Part shown: positions 35,311 through 45,124 of the stretch, piece by piece
How the letters are laid out: every line of letters starts with the position of its first letter
Numbering within the stretch: the stretch's first letter is position 1
Assembly: GCA_013180625.2 (NCBI GenBank)
Contig: SNVD02002517.1
Location: forward strand, 99,788-163,787
Source: Boswellia sacra
Lineage: Eukaryota; Streptophyta; Magnoliopsida; Sapindales; Burseraceae
Direction: 5' to 3'
DNA length: 64,000 nucleotides
Made by a program: the position numbers and the translations under genes
Notes under the pieces: model-generated
Told to the model about the DNA's origin: nothing
What the model saw: the letters and a program-made list of their open reading frames with translations, nothing else
The model's database searches: none

Positions 35311-35321
35311 TTCTTGTAGTG

Positions 35322-35375
35322 TTGATTCCAAGATTTTTGTTGCATCACATTTAGTTAAAGAAACAATTTAACTAA
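35322..35375 (-). pseudogene. Continuation of the kinesin-like exon beyond the CACTA element
   Basis: On the minus strand this flank reads KCDATKILES and joins in frame, across the CACTA insertion, to RMKKTVKMDTSG at 21053. This shows that the element interrupted a coding exon. Upstream there is a stop and a possible splice acceptor (tttctag) near 35370. Confidence 0.55.
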
Positions 35376-35607
35376 ACTAGAAAGATAGAAGGAGAACTGA
35401 ACTTATTTTGAGAATATGGGAGATTGCGGATGCTTTGATATAATTTCGAGAAGTCGCAGATTGAAAGTGGATGCGATTATACACTGAAAGGGTATTTAGA
35501 AAATTAAATGGGGTCAAATGAGAAAAATATATGGTTTTACTCTTTTTATTAGGTGTATTTAGAATGTGGGATGAAGAGGTAGAAAGTAGGGGCTGAATAG
35601 AATAACT

Positions 35608-36451
35608 TTCTTTTGTAATTAATGTGGTCGTGGTTATATTTTATCTTATGTGTTTCATTCATTGACACTTTAGCCCATTAAGAGGCAATAGGAAGAGAAT
35701 TAAAAGTTGGTCATGAGCAATCAAATCACAAAAACAATTAATAAGTTGCAAATAGAACCCTCGAAAGTACCTTCCTAAGATCATAATTGGGTCGTTCATA
35801 CCACTACATGGTATGTAACATTTCATATCATCCGAAAAGGATAATCTCATGATGCTTAAAAGGGATATAGTTATCTAGTAAAAATAGAAGAAGACATTTT
35901 GGTCTTTTAGGCATAAAATCAAAATCATAAGGGTTGTAGACCAAAGTGAATAATATCTTATAAATTGAATAATATCTTATAAATTGAATAGGGTTACAAT
36001 AGATTGAGTCAATTCTAAGAGACAAAAGAGAAATATATTGGTAGATTTATTTTATTATATTCTAGCTAGTCTTTATCCCATTATCTGCTTCCAAGTTGCA
36101 GCTTTTATATATTGAAAAATTGATTGATAATATGGTTAAACCTCGTTAAAAAGCACTTTCTTAAAGGTCATAATTGGGTCATTCATATCACTATATACTG
36201 TGTAACATCTCTGATTATCCCAAAAAGAGAATCTCATAATGCTTACGAGGGATATATTAATATAATAATATACAAAGAGATATTTTAGCTTATTTGGCTC
36301 AAAGACGGTCATAAATCCAAAGTGAATTATATCTTATAGATTGAATTGACAGATCGAGTCAATTTTGATATACAAATGGTGGTTAGATTTATTTTATTTG
36401 ATATAAAAGTTCATAATATGCAAGTTGAAACCTTACACATATGAGAAGGAA
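35608..36451. other. Non-coding 3' flank of the intact defensin-like gene with internal duplication
   Basis: No gene is visible. The blocks 35860-36060 and 36225-36390 share words (gggatata, tataaattgaat/tatagattgaat, gagtcaatt, agatttattttatt), so the flank itself is partly duplicated. Part of it matches 1388-1487. Confidence 0.45.
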
Positions 36452-36830
36452 TTAACAAGGATAAGTACAATCGCATTTCGAAAGAGAAGTGCATTTTCCT
36501 CCAGCTTGGGCTCTGAACTTCTTCTTACATTTAACTTGACAATGATCTGGCATGCAATCTCTACCTTGGAACTCCGGCTTCTCACACATTTTAGCTTCGG
36601 CCACTTTTAGTTCATCCTTGCCTGCAATTGGATAGAAAGCAATTGCCACACAATTTTATATAATTAGTACACTTGAAAACAAAGTTCTTTTACATATCAT
36701 ATCATATCAATTGCACATTTGCACTTCAATAATAAAAACTAGTTTATAAGAAACTAAAATTGAAATCAAATTCACCCATGGTAATGGCAAGAACAAGCAT
36801 GAGAATGACAAAGATTGAGAAACTTTTCAT
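36452..36830 (-). CDS. Defensin-like (LCR/DEFL) secreted cysteine-rich peptide
   Basis: Exon 1 (36830-36776) encodes an 18-residue signal peptide (MKSFSIFVILMLV then LAITM) and ends at a gtgaat donor in phase 1. Exon 2 (36621-36452) starts after ttgcag and ends with TAA. The mature peptide has eight cysteines, in short segments KMCEKPEFQGRDC, DHCQVKCKKKF and KCTSLSKCDCTYPC, matching the plant defensin-like cysteine pattern. Total length is about 74 residues, normal for the class. Such peptides are secreted and usually act in defence or in cell signalling; the target here is unknown. No damage is seen. The broken gene with exon 1 at 15580 is a paralogue with the same exon structure and similar flanks, indicating tandem duplication. 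Confidence 0.88.
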
Positions 36831-36887
36831 TTTTTTTATTTCTCTTGTTTGAAACAATTTTTCTGTAATAGCTTTGATGTTGCTATA

Positions 36888-36896
36888 CATATAAAG
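36888..36896 (-). promoter_or_regulatory. TATA box of the intact defensin-like gene
   Basis: The minus strand reads ctttatatg about 58 bases upstream of the ATG, followed by a short leader ending in agagaaat before the start codon. Confidence 0.5.
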
Positions 36897-37136
36897 GGTG
36901 ACGAGGGATCTTTAATTGCAATAAATATAGAAACTAATATATCTTAAAATAGTCTTATCCTAGGAATTTTAAAATATGTTAAGTAATAAATACAAAATTT
37001 TCTTTTAGAGAGACATTTTATTGTTAATAAAATGATGCTAATTTTAGTGGAAGTTTAGATCAATAGCTCATTGGTGTCTTGTTAATTTGTTAAGTGAACT
37101 CGCTGCACCATGATCAACTCTAAGTGATGCTAGAAC

Positions 37137-37746
37137 TAGGAGTGGCAAAATGACCTGGTTAGGGCTGGGTACTCAGAAAACCCGAACGTTCGGGGTCGAG
37201 AATCACCCGAAAAACCTAAAAAATTGGTTGGGGAGCGGGTGTGAGGGCCGAGGACCCGGAATTGAACCCGAGGTATGTAATTGAAATTAGAATTATGCTA
37301 AATCACTTTCATGTCCCTTAGTTTTCAATACTTACTTCTAACCCCTTATTTAAATTTAATCTCATTTCTTATTTTTTTCCAAAAGAGCCCTACAGCCTAC
37401 GACCCAAAGCTCGCCCTGCCCATGCCACAATTAAAAAAAAAAAATTGAAAAAGTTAAAACAAGCTACTGCACCCATGACTCATACCCCTTCCCTTTTGTA
37501 TATATTGAAACCTTGCAACATGCTATCATTAGACTATAGCCCATTTCACTAGCAATGTTGGATGCCAATAATATATATAAATTACGAAAAGCTATCAGAA
37601 TTAACCAAAAAAAAAGTACAACCCAGGTTTTAATCTTGAGTTATTGAAAAACCCAACTCTAGCCTCGGGAAAAAGATTTCGAGGCCGAATTAAAAAATTG
37701 GAGGTCAGGACGGCCCCGGTCTCGGCCTCGGATTTTGCCATCCTTA
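37137..37746. mobile_element. Non-autonomous hAT-type element (610 bp)
   Basis: It starts TAGGAGTGGCAAAAT and ends with the inverted TAAGGATGGCAAAAT. The exact 8-bp duplication gctagaac lies at 37129-37136 and 37747-37754. Both ends are GC-rich (cccgaac, cctcgg words) around an AT-rich middle with no transposase. Confidence 0.85.
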
Positions 37747-38291
37747 GCTAGAACAGGCAAGGATGCAACTCTTTTTTGTTTTTTAGATTTCAACCGAATC
37801 CTTAAATGGTGAGATTATCTTTATTATTTTCTATTTTAAGTTACTTGCAAAATATATCTTAAGCACATGTTTAGATAATCATTAAAACGTTTATTATGAA
37901 AGAAATATTGTGTTGAGATTTTTTAGGATATGATTTGATACTAAATATGGGGAAAAAATTCTATCGAATTAATGCACTTTCCAAATATTTATCACAAATC
38001 TTATTTCAAATTATATATCCTATGAAAAGTCATTTATCGTATGGATTATGGAATAATGTGATAAGTAACTTGGTAACACACATCATCTGTGATGAATTTT
38101 GAGAAAAATATCATTACTCGTAAGAGAATTGATTATATTAAATTTGATAAAGGATGGGACATTAATTTGAAAGGTCCATGTCAAAACATCCGAATGTAGT
38201 GAGTATTGCTAAGCATTTAAATTACACATATCCTTGTTAATTATGCCGTAACTTCTTAAAAGGTAATGATTCTCATGTAGGGTTCATATAA

Positions 38292-39078
38292 GAGAAAATT
38301 GAGAAAATAGACAAAATTAGGGGGCTTTATTGAAAAATAGACACATCCTGAAAAGTTTTCATCCCATAGACACTTTGTTGATAAAAAGACAAAAATACCC
38401 TTGTGTTACCAATAATTTTCCAAAACGTTTATTAAACTTCTCTTCGAACGAAATTGAAGAAAGCTAGTAAACTAAACTAAGAACAAAGAAACCAATCACG
38501 GATCGAATCATTTCACTTCACTGTCTGAAACAACCTCAACAGCTGAAGCTGAGCAAATAACGTAAGAACAACTTTCCTTAATCTCTCTCTAAATGGCATG
38601 CAAATTTCATTAGCTTGTAGTGTTTTCGTTATTGATCACTTTGGTAACTGACAACCACATTATATAGCTTAAAAATGGGATATGTATGTGAACTAAGGTT
38701 AGAGATAGTGCCGTCTGTGTGAAAATATGTTGGAAATTGGCTGTCGTTGTGCAAAAATTTGTTTTCGCAGTCAAAGGTTGAAGACGTCGAGTGTCGTCGA
38801 GTGTCTAGCAATTCTGTCGGATCGAATCTCGACATGTCCGATGGTGGTGTCGAGTGTCGAGGCATTGTGTTGATTGTAGGCTCGAGTGTCAGATACGGGG
38901 AAACCGACGTGGACATGTCTCGAACCATGAATGTCGAGTTGTTCAAGAGTTGTTGGTCGAGCGTCGAGACTTTTTTGTCGAGCGTTACGAGCACGTGCGT
39001 CGAGTGCCGAACTTGACGAGTGTCGGAAGCAAAAGATAATCGAGTTCGTGTGTCGAGTCGAATATGTCGAGTGTCGAG
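38292..39078. repeat. Left TIR of the MULE, outer part, with TCGA array
   Basis: It matches the right TIR inverted (for example caaaattaggggg, aaaatagacacatcctgaaaag, aacgtttattaaact, ttgaagaaagctagtaaact). From about 38785 it becomes an array of gtcgag/tgtcgagtg words. The TIR is interrupted at 39079 by the gypsy-type element and resumes at 44990. It has about 150 bases (near 38490-38640) that the right TIR lacks. Confidence 0.85.
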
Positions 39079-40441
39079 TGACACATCCAAAAAAGGATTG
39101 TCTCCCAAGTATAGGAGTGTCGAAGTAATAAAGCCGGTGAGACCGGGGTCGATCCACGAGCAAGGGAAATTTAGCGCTACAAACTATAAAGTAAGCAAAT
39201 ATGATATGGATGATTAAAAAGGATGATAAGATAATATCAACAAATATAAGTAAGAACAAGTTCGTAAACAATAAATGAGAATCACACAAGAGAAATCAAC
39301 ACAATAATAATGAAAGCTAAGGTTAGGGGATTCGCCCTTGATATATCAAATAAAGATAAGTAACCTATTTTAGTTATATGAATTATATTTATTTCGTTAC
39401 CAATATTTATACCACTACTTGTAAATGGGTTCAAGCATCCAATGTGTCAATCACCATATGTCTACAACAAATCAAGGTTCCTAACTATATTCATGTCAGT
39501 AAGAAAGAATCATACGACATCTAGAAAGGATCCAAGCATTTGATGTGCCAAGGATTGTCGACAATGGATCAAGTCCTCCACTTTACGAGTGGTGTCAAGA
39601 TTGATTAAGAAAATAAATATAAATCATATAAAATAAACAACACAAGATTACGATTATAAAACACATACCAAGGGTTATAGAATCCTTATTCTCATATCAA
39701 GGGTTTCACCCTTTCACCTTAGCAAAAGAGAAATTAGAAAGACATTATAAAAGAAAGAACACAAATTATAAGAAAAAGGAAATTCATTAATACAAGAGAG
39801 AAAAACACAATAACAAGGGATCCCAGCAAAGGCCAAGATGCCTTTATGGGTCACAAGGCACCTCTATTTATAGATACATTCAGAGGCAAACTTGTCAAAT
39901 TACAAAGGAATAATTGTCAAATATTAGATGCACCAACTTTGACAATTGGGGTAATTAGGTGAACCGACTTTGACCACCGATTTTGACCCTAAATTATTAT
40001 GAATTTTAATCACATGTCTTCATGAAAGTCGTAGATATTTCTCTCAGCTTCTAAAACATCTTGATTCATACGATTTGGATACGTATTCTGAGAGATATGG
40101 TCAAAATATTGAGGCATGGTCAGGCTGGGCCGAATCTGCAGATGGGTTCACTTCAACCCATTTTTGGTCCACTAAGAGCCCGAATTTGATGATGCTTGTG
40201 AAATGCAATCTTGTAGATAATTTAATCAGCTTTCCAAAACATTAAGATTTGCATCATTCTGATCTATAAATAGAAAGTTATGCTTATTTTACCAAACCTG
40301 TAACAAAACCAAAATTGAGAGAAAGTTAATTCCGAAGATTCAAAGACTACAAACATGCTTAAGTTGAGGAATTTAATGACACTATTAATGCAATATGATG
40401 AATTAAACTCTTATTAAGCACACATATTTAAGTGTTCATCA
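39079..40441 (-). repeat. 3' LTR of the nested gypsy-type element
   Basis: This is a 1363-base LTR nearly identical to 43636-44984, with scattered substitutions and small indels. Inside its inner edge, caccccccaaccagc on plus gives a purine-rich tract on minus. It includes the LTR words ctttccaaaacattaaga (40230-40247) and gagagatatggtcaaaat (about 40090), also seen in the unrelated copia-2 LTR. Confidence 0.9.
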
Positions 40442-42301
40442 CACCCCCCAACCAGCTTATTGCTAGTCCCTAGCAATTAAAGCGTTATTATTTAGAAGTG
40501 ATTTATAGAATTTTACATCCAAGGTGGTCATTATTGCACTCTCCTTGATTTTATCCAAATAAACAAACTCTCAACAATTTTTTTTATGACTCATGTACCC
40601 TTCAGTCAAGATGTCAATAAACCTTTTTTTTGTGCTCAGTCAACACATGACTATGGGGCTTATTAGAAAGAAGCCATATCGGTTCTAATATTTGTTAAGG
40701 CTAACAACCTTAGGTAGGGGGCATTTATTCATTTTATATATTTTTTCTTTCTTTCTTTCTTTTTTTTTTTTTTTTTTGAAGGAATGCATCTTTAACCCAT
40801 GTAGCGAGCCTTAGGCTAATGACTCCCAGACCAGTTGGCCTTACGGCATTAGGTGTTAAGACACCGCTACGAGCTTAACGACTCAGGTTGCTGATGCTTT
40901 ATTTTTACTTAGAAACTTGTGAATAGTGCAATGTTCAATCCCATTAAGCTTTCTCCTTAATCCATGTAGCGAGCTTTGGGCCAATAGCTTCCAAACCGGT
41001 TGGTCTTAGGGTATTAGGTATTGAGTCACCCCTCGAGCTTAATTGCTCGAATTAAGGAAGCTACAAGACCAAACTTATCAACAATTGCTTTCTCTCTTCT
41101 TTTTTTTCCTCTTTTTTTTGTTTTTTTTTGTTTTTTTGTTTTTTTTTTTAACTTTCCCCTTCCTTTGTGTTGTTATCCTAAACAAAACAAAAGAACTCAA
41201 ATATTACAACATTTCATTTTGCCACCCACAATCATGCATCAAGGTGTGTGTGTGTGTGTGAAGAAAGGTTCATGAATACTTGCTTAATGAGTACATAAGC
41301 ACACAATTTATTAAATGATAAGGTTGTGAGAGTTCATAGATTTGAATAATTCAAAGTGAAATGAATAAGACCTCCTTGTTATAAAATTCAAAAATCAAGC
41401 TAAATAATATCAAGTTAGCTAAAATGAGTTCATAAGATCAAAATAAAATGACAAATTGGTTAGAATGGGTTTCAAGAGTTCAAACTGGTCCTCCTTACTC
41501 TGCCATTCCTGACCCAGAATGCGTCTCAAGAGGATTTGAACTCCTTACGCCGCACTCTGAATCTAATTACTAACTCTTTTTTTTTTTTGCAAGAAAAAGA
41601 AAATTCAAAACATACTTATGTCTACTATCCTTCCCCCCCAACCAAATGAAATATTGTCCTCAATGTTTAAATGTAGAGAGATAAAGTATAGGAGACATTA
41701 CCTAAAGCTTCTGTTATTCAAGAGAGATAACCTGAAAGACTCATAAAATAAAATAAAAGACAAGAAAAAAATTACAAACGGAGATTCAGATCCAATTTGC
41801 ACTTTTTGTTTTGTCCCCCTGACCAATTAATTTGAGTTATACCTGGGTCAGGTTCATACTCGACTGCTTGTAACTTGTCAGATAATGAATGCAAGGTGAG
41901 CAATAGTTTTTAGGAACTGAAAAACCGACTTTAAAAGCCACGGAGTACCGTATCCGTCACTTGACCAGGAAACAAAAACACACAATAATAGCACATAAAA
42001 TAAAATAAAAATGAACTAGAACTGATAGCACAAATCCATAAAAATAAAAATAAAAATAGGGTACAAATGGATAAAATTTTATCGATCGTGATAAAGAAAG
42101 GCAAAAAGAGGAATCTCTTCGAAAGTAATTTACCACGATCAAAAATATGTCATTGATGTGGTACCTTTCTTTTTCCTTTATTAGTGACAATGGAAGAGAT
42201 TACCACTAGTTGAGTTTGTTTGTCCTTGAGGCATGCATTCTTGAGTGTGAATGTTTCTTCCTGCCCTCTTTCAAAAGATGGCTTCCAACTCTTAATCTCC
42301 T
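40442..42301. other. Non-coding 3' half of the nested gypsy-type element with a direct repeat
   Basis: There is no gene. A segment of about 100 bases (catgtagcgagc, gactcc/gcttcc, ggttgg, gagcttaa words) occurs at about 40797-40895 and again, diverged, at 40964-41060. Long T runs (40750-40780, 41100-41150) and a (gt)n tract near 41241 create spurious frames. Confidence 0.6.
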
Positions 42302-43399
42302 TCACCTGTATAAAATCAAATAATGAGAATCTTTAGAAGCAATGGGCACTAGTTGCATACTTGGTTCAAATGAATTGGTTAACCCGATTTCTGAAGGACT
42401 TGAAAAATTCTCATTTTGGATATAGTCTTCCACATTAGTTTTAGTCCTATTAGCTTCCTCATATTCATCATGCTTGAAAAATTCATTAATGTTAAAATTT
42501 TGGTTAAGTTCCTTTGCATGATGACATGAGGGCATAAATGAGGATTCGATCTCTTCCTTATTAGGTGTAGGTTTATTAACCTCTTCCTTACCCTAAGATT
42601 GATTCATCATCTTTCTCATAAGGGTTAAGAATATGTTCTTTATCAACCTTACCATCGTGAAGAGTACTGACCGAATCTTCATCTAGATGTTGGCCACTTG
42701 GATTACTCACATGTGGATTGATGGAGTTTGGCTCTAGTTGAGATGGAAACTCACCTTTCTCATGAGGACTAAGCGCAAATGCAAACTTTTCAATAGCATC
42801 GTTCAAGTTCGCCATAGTATGAGCAATTTGACTATTAAAAGCCTCTTGCTTTGTAATGAATGAATTCAATGTTTCTTCGAGATCCTCATAAGATGCATGA
42901 TCATGAGATTTTTGAAAATTTGGATATGATTGAAAGGGAGGTTGAAAAAATTGTGCATTATTACATTCCTCCAATCAGAATTCAAGTGATATTTCCATCC
43001 AAAATTCTGTGAGTAAAGATTAGGATTTGACCTTTGAAAAGTGTTTAAATCATTGGTTTGTTCATAGAGACTTTTCCTAAAGGTAGGCACATTTGGGCAA
43101 TCATCCGTTGGATGATCACTAGAATTACAAGTGTGACAGACATTTTCTTGCATAGACCACATTTCTAAATCCTCGATTCTTTTAGCTAGGGATGCAAATT
43201 TGACATGAAGATCATGATTTTCTCTAAAGTTATAAATGCCTCCACTAGATGTTCTTGGCACCTCATAGGTGTCAACATTACTCCAATTTGGGGCATTTTT
43301 CGCTAGTAAGTCTAGGAAATCCATGGCTTCATGGTTGAAATATTTTGCATCATGAGGGAAGACTATGCATGATTGCGCACAAGTTCTTATGTAATCCAT
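42302..43399 (-). pseudogene. Gag-like gene of the nested gypsy-type element
   Basis: The frame at 43399-42866 contains FNHEAMDFLDLLAKNAPNW, KFASLAKRIEDLEMWSM and a zinc knuckle CHTCNSSDHPTDDC (Cys-x2-Cys-x4-His-x4-Cys). A related knuckle, CGVCSTTEHPNDMC, occurs in the intact gypsy gag at the right end of the window. After a frame break, 42974-42588 continues (DLEETLNSFITKQEAFNSQI, AHTMANLNDAIEKFAFAL) and 42535-42302 encodes an acidic tail. The N-terminal Gag domain is missing. Confidence 0.75.
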
Positions 43400-43635
43400 T
43401 AACGTTCTTGGTTGGGCATGAGCATGTTTTTCAAAGAAGATGAGTGGCTACAAATAATTCTATCAACTAATGCAAAAAGAAAGAAAAGATTAACACCTGC
43501 AAGAAAAATAAAAATAGAAATGGGGAGAGAAAAGATGAACACATACAAGAAAAATAAAAATAGAAATGGGAAAAGAGAGTACTTACAATTTTGTACGCCA
43601 AATTTTACCTTCCCCGGCAACGGCGCCAAAAAACT

Positions 43636-44984
43636 TGACACATCCGAAAAAGGATTGTCTCCCAAGTATAGGAGTGTCGAAGTAATAAAACCCGGTGAGA
43701 CCGGGGTCGATCCACGAGGAAGGGAATTTTAGCGTTACAAACTATAAAGTAAGCAAATATGATATGGATGATTCAAAGGGATGACAAGATAATATCAACA
43801 AATATAAGTAAGAACAAGTTCGTAAACAATAAATGAGAATCACACAAGAGAAATCAACACAATAATAATGAAAGCTAAGGTTAGGGATCCGCCCTTGATA
43901 TTTCTAATAAGGATAAACAACCCGTTTTAGTTATATGAATTATATTTGTTTCGTTACCAATATTTATACCACTACTTGTAAATGGGTTCAAGCATCCAAT
44001 GTGCCAATCATCATATGTCTACAACAAATCAAGGTTCCTAACTAGATTCATGTCGGTAAGAAAGAACCATACGACATCTAGAAAGGATCCAAGCATTTGA
44101 TGTGCCAAGGATTGTCGACAATGGATCAAGTCCTCCACTTTACGAGTGGTGTCAAGATTGATTAAGAAAATAAATATAAATCATATAAAATAAACAACAC
44201 AAGATTATGATTATTAAGCACATACCAAGGGTTAGAGAATCCTTATTCTCATATCAAGGGTTTCACCATTTCACCTTAGCAAAAGAGAAATTAGAAAGAC
44301 ATTATAAGAGAAAGAACACAAATTATAAGAAAAAGAAAATTCATTAATACAAGAGAGAAAAACACAATAACAAGGGATCCCAACAAAGGCCAAGATGCCT
44401 TAATGGGTCACAAGGCACCTCTATTTATAAATACATTCAGGGGCAAACTTGTCAAATTACAAAGAAATAATTGTCAAATATTAGATGCACCAACTTTGAC
44501 AATTGGGGTAATTAGGTGAACCAACTTTGACCACCGATTTTGACCCTGAATTATTATGAATTTTCATCATATGTCTTCACAAAAGTCGTAGATATTTCTC
44601 TCAGCTTTCTATAACATCTTGATTCATACAATTTGGATACGTATTTTGAGAGATATGGTCAAAATACTGGGCCGAATCTGGAGATGGGTTCACTTCAAGC
44701 CCATTTTTGGTCCACTAAGAGCCCGAATTTGATGATACTTGTGAAATGCAATCTTGTAGATAATTTAATCAGATTTCCAAAACATTAAGATTTGCATCAT
44801 TCTGATCTATAAATAGAAAGTTATACTCATTTTACCAAACCTATAACAAAACAAAAATTGAAAGAAAGTTAATTCCAAAGATGCAAAGACTACAAACATG
44901 CTTAAGTTGAGGAATTTAATGACACTATTAATGCAATATGATGAATTAAACTCTTATTAAATATACATATTTAAGTGTTCATCA
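43636..44984 (-). repeat. 5' LTR of the nested gypsy-type element
   Basis: This is a 1349-base LTR next to the primer-binding site at its left. It starts TGACACATCCGAAAAAGG and ends TTCATCA before the tcgag duplication. Because the target lies in a TCGAG array, the duplication alone is weak evidence, but LTR ends and primer site agree. Confidence 0.9.
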
Positions 44985-45124
44985 TCGAGTGTCGAGTGTC
45001 GAGGGTGTATGTCGAGCGTCGTCGAGCGTTTTGGCAAAACACTTGTTTTTTCAACTTTTGCAAGCAATTTCGTAATTATTTTTTGTCCACGGAACTTATA
45101 TGATATGTCTTAATCATGCAGGAA

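Larger units (their letters stand above)
21057..35321 (+). mobile_element. CACTA (En/Spm-type) transposon, 14.3 kb, degenerate
   Basis: The element begins CACTAATAAAAA at 21057 and ends TTTTCTTGTAGTG at 35321, flanked by the 3-bp duplication ttg (21054-21056 and 35322-35324), as expected for CACTA elements. The kinesin-like reading frame continues across the ends once the element and one ttg are removed. Inside, on the plus strand, are a TNP2-type transposase gene (27351-30974) and a TNPA-type gene (31162-34505), both broken. Subterminal repeats with tttacggcgg lie at the right end, with a weaker match (tctacggcggttttaaag) at about 21150. It also carries an antisense VTE6/DUF92 fragment. Confidence 0.88.
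20136..35607. mobile_element. Possible TIR element carrying a kinesin fragment (host of the CACTA insertion)
   Basis: The sequence AGTTATTCTATTCAG at 20136 reappears inverted at 35593-35607. About 48 bases inward remain similar (CCACTTTTCACC versus CTACTTTCTACC, then TTCAATTCCCAC versus TTCATCCCAC). The two arms enclose both parts of a kinesin-like pseudogene plus the CACTA element. Removing the CACTA leaves about 1.2 kb, a plausible size for a non-autonomous element that captured gene sequence. No clear TSD was found, so this is tentative. Confidence 0.4.
39079..44984 (-). mobile_element. Non-autonomous gypsy-type LTR element with only a gag remnant
   Basis: The LTRs (39079-40441 and 43636-44984) begin TGACACATCC and end GTTCATCA, flanked by tcgag at 39074-39078 and 44985-44989. 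The primer site on the minus strand, tggcgccgttgccgggg at about 43610-43630, is the one used by Athila/Tat-type gypsy elements, so transcription runs on minus. The interior (about 3.2 kb) encodes only a Gag-like protein and no protease, RT or integrase, so it depends on partners. It is nested in the left TIR of the MULE. Confidence 0.9.

Noticed and set aside
38629..39289. Several overlapping open frames of 60-172 codons on both strands in the left MULE TIR
   Set aside because: They arise from the 5-8-base TCGA repeat, which rarely makes stop codons. The repeat is present without coding constraint in the other arrays.
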